Positions 60,792 to 64,000 of a DNA stretch of 64,000 nucleotides are shown piece by piece. Each line of letters opens with the position of its first letter. Position 1 is the stretch's first letter. The notes under the pieces are model-generated. The model had not been told where the DNA came from. It searched no databases and saw nothing but the letters and a program-made list of their open reading frames with translations. Origin of the DNA: Pseudomonas sp. R28(2017) (GTDB taxonomy: Bacteria > Pseudomonadota > Gammaproteobacteria > Pseudomonadales > Pseudomonadaceae). Location of the stretch: NCBI RefSeq assembly GCF_002112505.1, contig NZ_NEHW01000013.1:62001-126000 (forward strand), read 5' to 3'. A program made the translations under genes and the position numbers.

Positions 60792-62234
60792 ATGCTCGAA
60801 GCACTCAACGATTTCCTTTCCGGGAAACTCCTCATCGTGCTGATCGTCGGTCTCGGCGGTTACTTCACCATCCGTTCGCGGTTCGTCCAGTTCCGCCACT
60901 TTGGCCACATGTTCGCCGTGTTCAAGGAATCGCTGCGTGGCCAGGCAGGCCAGCTGAGCTCCTTCCAGGCCCTGATGCTGAGCCTCGCCGGCCGCGTTGG
61001 CGCCGGTAACATCGCCGGTGTCGGTATCGCCGTGACCCTGGGTGGCCCAGGCGCGGTGTTCTGGATGTGGGTCACTGCCCTGGTCGGCATGGCCAGCAGC
61101 TTCTTCGAATGCACCCTGGCCCAGGTCTACAAGCGCGCCGACGGCGACGGCCTGTACCGTGGCGGCCCGGCCTACTACATTCAGCACGGCCTGAAGCGCA
61201 AAAGCATGGCCATCGTGTTCTCGATCCTGCTGCTGGTCACCTACGGCTTCGCCTTCATCGGCCTGCAGTCGTACACCGTGACCCACTCGCTGCAGAACGC
61301 CTTTGCCTTCGACCCGCGCCACACCGGCATCGTCCTGGCCGTGCTGCTGGCCATCACCTTCCTCGGTGGCATCAAGCGCATCGCGGCAGTCTCGGACCTG
61401 CTGGTACCGATCAAGACCCTGGCCTACATCGGCGTGACCCTGTACGTGATCGGCACCCAGATCGAACACGTGCCGGCCATGCTGGAAACCATCTTCAAGA
61501 GCGCCTTCGGCCTCGACCCGGCGTTCGGCGGCCTGCTCGGCAGCGCCATCGTCATGGGCGTGAAGCGTGGCGTGTTCGCCAACGAAGCAGGCCTGGGCAG
61601 TGCGCCGAACGTGGCTGCCGTGGCTGCGGTGAAGCACCCGGGCGCCCAGGGCGTGGTCCAGGCCTTCAGCGTGTTCCTCGACACCTTCGTGATCTGCACC
61701 TGCACCGCGCTGCTGATCCTGCTGTCGGGCTTCTACACCCCAGGCTTCGAAGGTGACGGCATCGTCCTCACCCAGAACTCGCTGGCTGCCGTGGTCGGTG
61801 ACTGGGGCCGCCTGTTCGTCAGCGTGGCGCTGTCGCTGTTCGTGTTCACCTGCATCCTCTACAACTACTACCTGGGCGAGAACAGCCTGCAGTTCCTCAG
61901 CCGCAACCGCATTGTGCTGCTGGGCTTCCGCGCCCTGGTACTGGCGCTGGTGGTGTGGGGTTCGATGCAGGACCTGTCGACCGTGTTCGCCTTCGCCGAC
62001 ATCACCATGACCTGCCTGGCCTTCGTCAACCTGGTGGCCCTGGCCCTGCTGTTCAAGGTCGGCCTGCGGGTGATGCGCGACTACGACGACCAGCGCAAGG
62101 CAGGCATCCAGCAGCCGGTGTTCGACTCGTCGAAGTTCGCCGACCTGGACCTGGACCGCAACGCCTGGCCTGCCAATCCACAGGTGGAAACAGCCACTGA
62201 CAAAGCAGTCGGCCAAGCTCAGCCGCAGCGCTGA
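60792..62234 (+). CDS. Sodium:alanine/glycine symporter (AGCS family)
   Basis: 480 aa, about 11 membrane segments. AGCS signatures: FRHFGHMFAVFKESLRGQAGQLSSFQALMLSLAGRVGAGNIAGVG (the family pattern with GxGxGNI), GGPGAVFWMWVTALVGMASSFFECTLAQVYK, GLYRGGPAYYIQ, and VFANEAGLGSAPNVAAVA. Imports alanine or glycine with sodium. The polar C-terminal tail has no domain. A hairpin follows the gene, and ansA lies 72 nt downstream. Confidence 0.93.
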   Translation: MLEALNDFLSGKLLIVLIVGLGGYFTIRSRFVQFRHFGHMFAVFKESLRGQAGQLSSFQALMLSLAGRVGAGNIAGVGIAVTLGGPGAVFWMWVTALVGMASSFFECTLAQVYKRADGDGLYRGGPAYYIQHGLKRKSMAIVFSILLLVTYGFAFIGLQSYTVTHSLQNAFAFDPRHTGIVLAVLLAITFLGGIKRIAAVSDLLVPIKTLAYIGVTLYVIGTQIEHVPAMLETIFKSAFGLDPAFGGLLGSAIVMGVKRGVFANEAGLGSAPNVAAVAAVKHPGAQGVVQAFSVFLDTFVICTCTALLILLSGFYTPGFEGDGIVLTQNSLAAVVGDWGRLFVSVALSLFVFTCILYNYYLGENSLQFLSRNRIVLLGFRALVLALVVWGSMQDLSTVFAFADITMTCLAFVNLVALALLFKVGLRVMRDYDDQRKAGIQQPVFDSSKFADLDLDRNAWPANPQVETATDKAVGQAQPQR

Positions 62235-62248
62235 TATCCTGCCCTGCC

Positions 62249-62273
62249 CAGCCGCCCCGTTCGCGGGCGGCTG
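62249..62273 (+). terminator. Hairpin after the AGCS gene
   Basis: CAGCCGCCC / GGGCGGCTG, perfect 9-bp stem with a 7-nt loop, 15 nt after the symporter stop. No T-run follows (CTCTACC), so it may be a weak terminator or a 3' stabiliser. Confidence 0.5.
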
Positions 62274-62306
62274 CTCTACCTCCGCTCACCGCTTCGGATG
62301 CTTTCC

Positions 62307-63293
62307 ATGCGTGCAGTCAAGAATCTCCTCGTCCTCTACACCGGTGGCACCATCGGCATGCTCGAAACCGCCGAAGGCCTGGCGCCGGCCGGTGGTTTCG
62401 ATGCGCGGATGCGCGAACACCTCGCCCAGCTGACCGATGCGCCCCAGGTGCAGTGGACGCTGCAGGAAATGAACCCGCTGCTCGATAGCGCCAACATGCA
62501 GCAGCACAACTGGCTGGCGATGCGCGATGCCATCGTCGCGGCAGTGGACGCCGGCCATGACGGCGTGCTGGTGCTGCATGGCACCGACAGCCTGGCCTAC
62601 AGCGCTGCGGCGCTGTCGTTCCTGCTGCTGGGCCTGGCGGTGCCGGTGCTGCTGACCGGCTCGATGCTGCCGGCCGGGGCACCGGGCAGCGACGCCTGGG
62701 GCAACCTGTGCGGCGCCCTGCGCCAGGTCGAACAGGGCCTGGAAGATGGCGTGCAGCTGTACTTCCACGGCCAGCTGCTGCATGGCTGCCGGACTTCGAA
62801 GCTGCGCAGCGAGGCTTTCGACGCCTTCGCCGCGCTGCCGCGCCATCGTGAAGGCGAGCGCGCCGCCGAGTTGCCTGCCGCCCTGAGCTATCGCCAGCAG
62901 CGCCAGCCGGTCAACCTGGCGGTGATGCCGGTGTTCCCGGGCCTTCAGGCCGGGCACCTGAAGGCACTGCTCGACAGCGGCGTGCAAGGGTTGCTGCTGG
63001 AGTGCTATGGCAGCGGTACCGGGCCGTCGGATGACCAGGCTTTGCTGGAGGTGCTGCGTGCAGCGCGCCAGCGTGGCGTGCTGCTGGCTGCCATCAGCCA
63101 GTGCCCGGAAGGGTCGGTGGTGTTCGACACCTATGCGGCGGGGAACCGCTTGCGCGGCGCCGGGCTGGTCAGTGGTGGCGGCATGACCCGCGAGGCGGCG
63201 CTGGGCAAGATGTTTGCGCTGCTGGGGGCGGGGCTGGATGTAAATGAAGCAGAGCGTTGGTTTGCTCTGGACCTGTGCGGAGAACGAGCCTGA
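62307..63293 (+). CDS. ansA: L-asparaginase (type I)
   Basis: Hydrolyses asparagine to aspartate and ammonia. 328 aa from the ATG at 62307 with GGATG upstream; an ATG 9 nt earlier lacks a ribosome site. Both catalytic threonines are present, in YTGGTIGM near the N-terminus and in LVLHGTDSLAYSAAALSF (HGTD). No signal peptide, so cytosolic (type I). Follows the AGCS symporter, compatible with amino-acid catabolism. Confidence 0.93.
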   Translation: MRAVKNLLVLYTGGTIGMLETAEGLAPAGGFDARMREHLAQLTDAPQVQWTLQEMNPLLDSANMQQHNWLAMRDAIVAAVDAGHDGVLVLHGTDSLAYSAAALSFLLLGLAVPVLLTGSMLPAGAPGSDAWGNLCGALRQVEQGLEDGVQLYFHGQLLHGCRTSKLRSEAFDAFAALPRHREGERAAELPAALSYRQQRQPVNLAVMPVFPGLQAGHLKALLDSGVQGLLLECYGSGTGPSDDQALLEVLRAARQRGVLLAAISQCPEGSVVFDTYAAGNRLRGAGLVSGGGMTREAALGKMFALLGAGLDVNEAERWFALDLCGERA

Positions 63294-63306
63294 CTATCGC
63301 CTGTCA

Positions 63307-63339
63307 GGGCCTCTTCGCGGGTCAAGCCCGCTCCCACAA
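63307..63339 (+). repeat. Single REP after ansA
   Basis: GGGCCTCTTCGCGGG-T-CAAGCCCGCTCCCACA with one inserted T in the loop. It lies between the convergent ansA and selC genes. Confidence 0.88.
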
Positions 63340-63361
63340 AGGCCCTGCATGGCAGTAAAAG

Positions 63362-63457
63362 TGGCGGAAGGCAGCGGGAGTCGAACCTGCCCGGGAACGG
63401 CTGCCGTCCCCAACCGGGTTTGAAGCCCGGCCGCGCCACCGGGCGCGATTGCCTTCC
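63362..63457 (-). tRNA. selC: tRNA-Sec (UCA anticodon)
   Basis: 96 nt including encoded GCCA. Acceptor stem GGAAGGC/GCCTTCC; the anticodon loop reads CTTCAAA (anticodon TCA); long variable arm; T-arm GGTTCGACTCC. Length and the long extra arm distinguish it from tRNA-Ser. Lies 6 nt past the selB stop on the same strand, so the two are probably co-transcribed. Confidence 0.97.
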
Positions 63458-63463
63458 TTGAAC

Positions 63464-64000
63464 TCAGTGCCTGGCCTGCTGCTGGGCCAGGGCGCTGTCG
63501 GCGCGGATGTAACGCTGGTCGGCCACCCTCCGGGTCAGGCCAAGACGGTCGAAGTATTCGAGAATCTGCACACTGCGCTTGCGACCGATGCCCAACATAT
63601 CGCGAAACGCGGCAACCTGCACTATCGGCGTCTCGCCAGCCTGCCCCAGCAGCAGCTCTGCCATGCGCCGTAGCGTCACTTCAGGGTAGAACAGGTCGCG
63701 CACCACCTGATGCACCAGGCCCAACCGGGCCAGCTTGCGCAACAGCAAGCGCACATCCGCCTCCGCACAGTTTTCTTCAGTGGCCAAGGTCCTGACCCAG
63801 GGCGGGTCAAATTGCCCGGCCAGCAACTTCGGCTGCAGCCTCGCCCACAGCGCGCTGTCGGCGGCGCTCAACTGCACGGTGTGATCGGGCAGATGCAGCC
63901 ACGGCCCGCTGCTGGCTATCACCTGATCATTGAGCAGCTCATCGAGCAGGCTGACAAACGCAGGGCGCTCCAGCGGCAAAGCGGCGAAGCGGCGCAGGCG
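63464..64000 (-). CDS. selB: Selenocysteine-specific elongation factor SelB, C-terminal part (cut by window edge)
   Basis: 179 codons, open to the right edge. This is the RNA-binding C-terminal region made of winged-helix domains that recognise the SECIS hairpin: RPAFVSLLDELLNDQVIASSGPWLHLPDH, ADVRLLLRKLARLGLVHQVVRDLFYPE, VAAFRDMLGIGRKRSVQILEYFDRLGLTRRV and QRYIRADS at the end. The EF-Tu-like GTPase domain is beyond the window. Together with selC it shows that the organism makes selenoproteins, probably formate dehydrogenase. Confidence 0.95.
   Translation of the reverse strand, partial: RLRRFAALPLERPAFVSLLDELLNDQVIASSGPWLHLPDHTVQLSAADSALWARLQPKLLAGQFDPPWVRTLATEENCAEADVRLLLRKLARLGLVHQVVRDLFYPEVTLRRMAELLLGQAGETPIVQVAAFRDMLGIGRKRSVQILEYFDRLGLTRRVADQRYIRADSALAQQQARH

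Noticed and set aside
63340..63464. Genomic-island attachment site at tRNA-Sec
   Set aside because: Both sides are ordinary genes (ansA, selB), no integrase gene and no duplicated tRNA 3' end was seen in the window.

Overview
This is a 64 kb, GC-rich stretch of chromosome from a fluorescent Pseudomonas of the P. putida group. The evidence is the protein sequences, the codon use, the gene order and about a dozen copies of the REP palindrome typical of P. putida (core like GCGGGCAAGCCCGCTCCCACAGG). From memory, the order also follows the P. aeruginosa PA4002-PA4069 segment; this was not checked by search. Most of the window is conserved core genome with small accessory inserts. I see no prophage, insertion sequence or CRISPR array.

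Layout. 1-5.7 kb (minus strand): cell elongation and housekeeping genes rodA (cut by the left edge), mrdA, rlmH, rsfS, nadD and proA. 5.9-13.1 kb: DNA repair (mpg), a DedA-PAP2 fusion, a Lon-N-domain protein, an LrgA/LrgB pair, a MaoC-like protein, a MORN-repeat/caspase-like lipoprotein, an atypical SDR and a YceK-type lipoprotein. 13.1-15.1 kb: ubiX and mpl. 15.1-23.4 kb: an ethanolamine catabolism locus with a sigma-54 activator (eatR-like), acetaldehyde dehydrogenase, ethanolamine permease, eutB and eutC, plus a GNAT protein. A well-matched sigma-54 promoter and two perfect palindromes lie in the divergent gap. 23.7-25.9 kb: DedA, MtfA and inorganic pyrophosphatase. 26-32.4 kb: an accessory block with a degenerate S24 regulator and an iron cassette (TonB siderophore receptor, two-component system, esterase). 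32.5-34.7 kb: rtcB and an FMN-riboswitch-controlled ribB. 34.9-38.0 kb: xseB-ispA-dxs. 38.1-42.8 kb: vitamin B12 uptake (btuB, BtuF-like protein), ribA and a periplasmic binding protein. 42.8-48.8 kb: the core riboflavin operon nrdR-ribD-ribE-ribBX-ribH-nusB-thiL-pgpA. 48.9-51.4 kb: lipoprotein, methyltransferase, YbbN-type thioredoxin and a small unknown. 51.5-55.5 kb: a zinc-starvation cassette (DUF2796, ABC ATPase, permease, DUF3299) behind a Zur-like box, then oprG/ompW behind an Anr/FNR-like box. 55.5-64 kb: MFS/HxlR pair, two sugar-nucleotide SDRs (one lacking catalytic residues), a 5'-truncated TSUP permease, an HTH regulator, a sodium:alanine symporter, asparaginase, tRNA-Sec and the 3' part of selB.

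Links between modules. Ethanolamine ammonia-lyase needs adenosylcobalamin, and btuB/btuF-like genes for B12 uptake lie in the same window. Riboflavin supply is doubled: a riboswitch-controlled stand-alone RibB, and a RibB fused to a GTP cyclohydrolase-like domain that lacks its zinc and catalytic motifs in the constitutive-looking operon. A separate complete RibA is also present.

The most unusual observations are two protein-coding genes that carry complete REP pairs translated in frame: the eatR-like regulator (a linker between the AAA+ and DNA-binding domains) and the DUF3299 protein (its signal peptide). Also notable are the MORN/C13-peptidase lipoprotein, an S24 regulator and an RmlD-like protein that have lost their catalytic residues, and a btuB gene whose ribosome binding site appears to come from a REP element.
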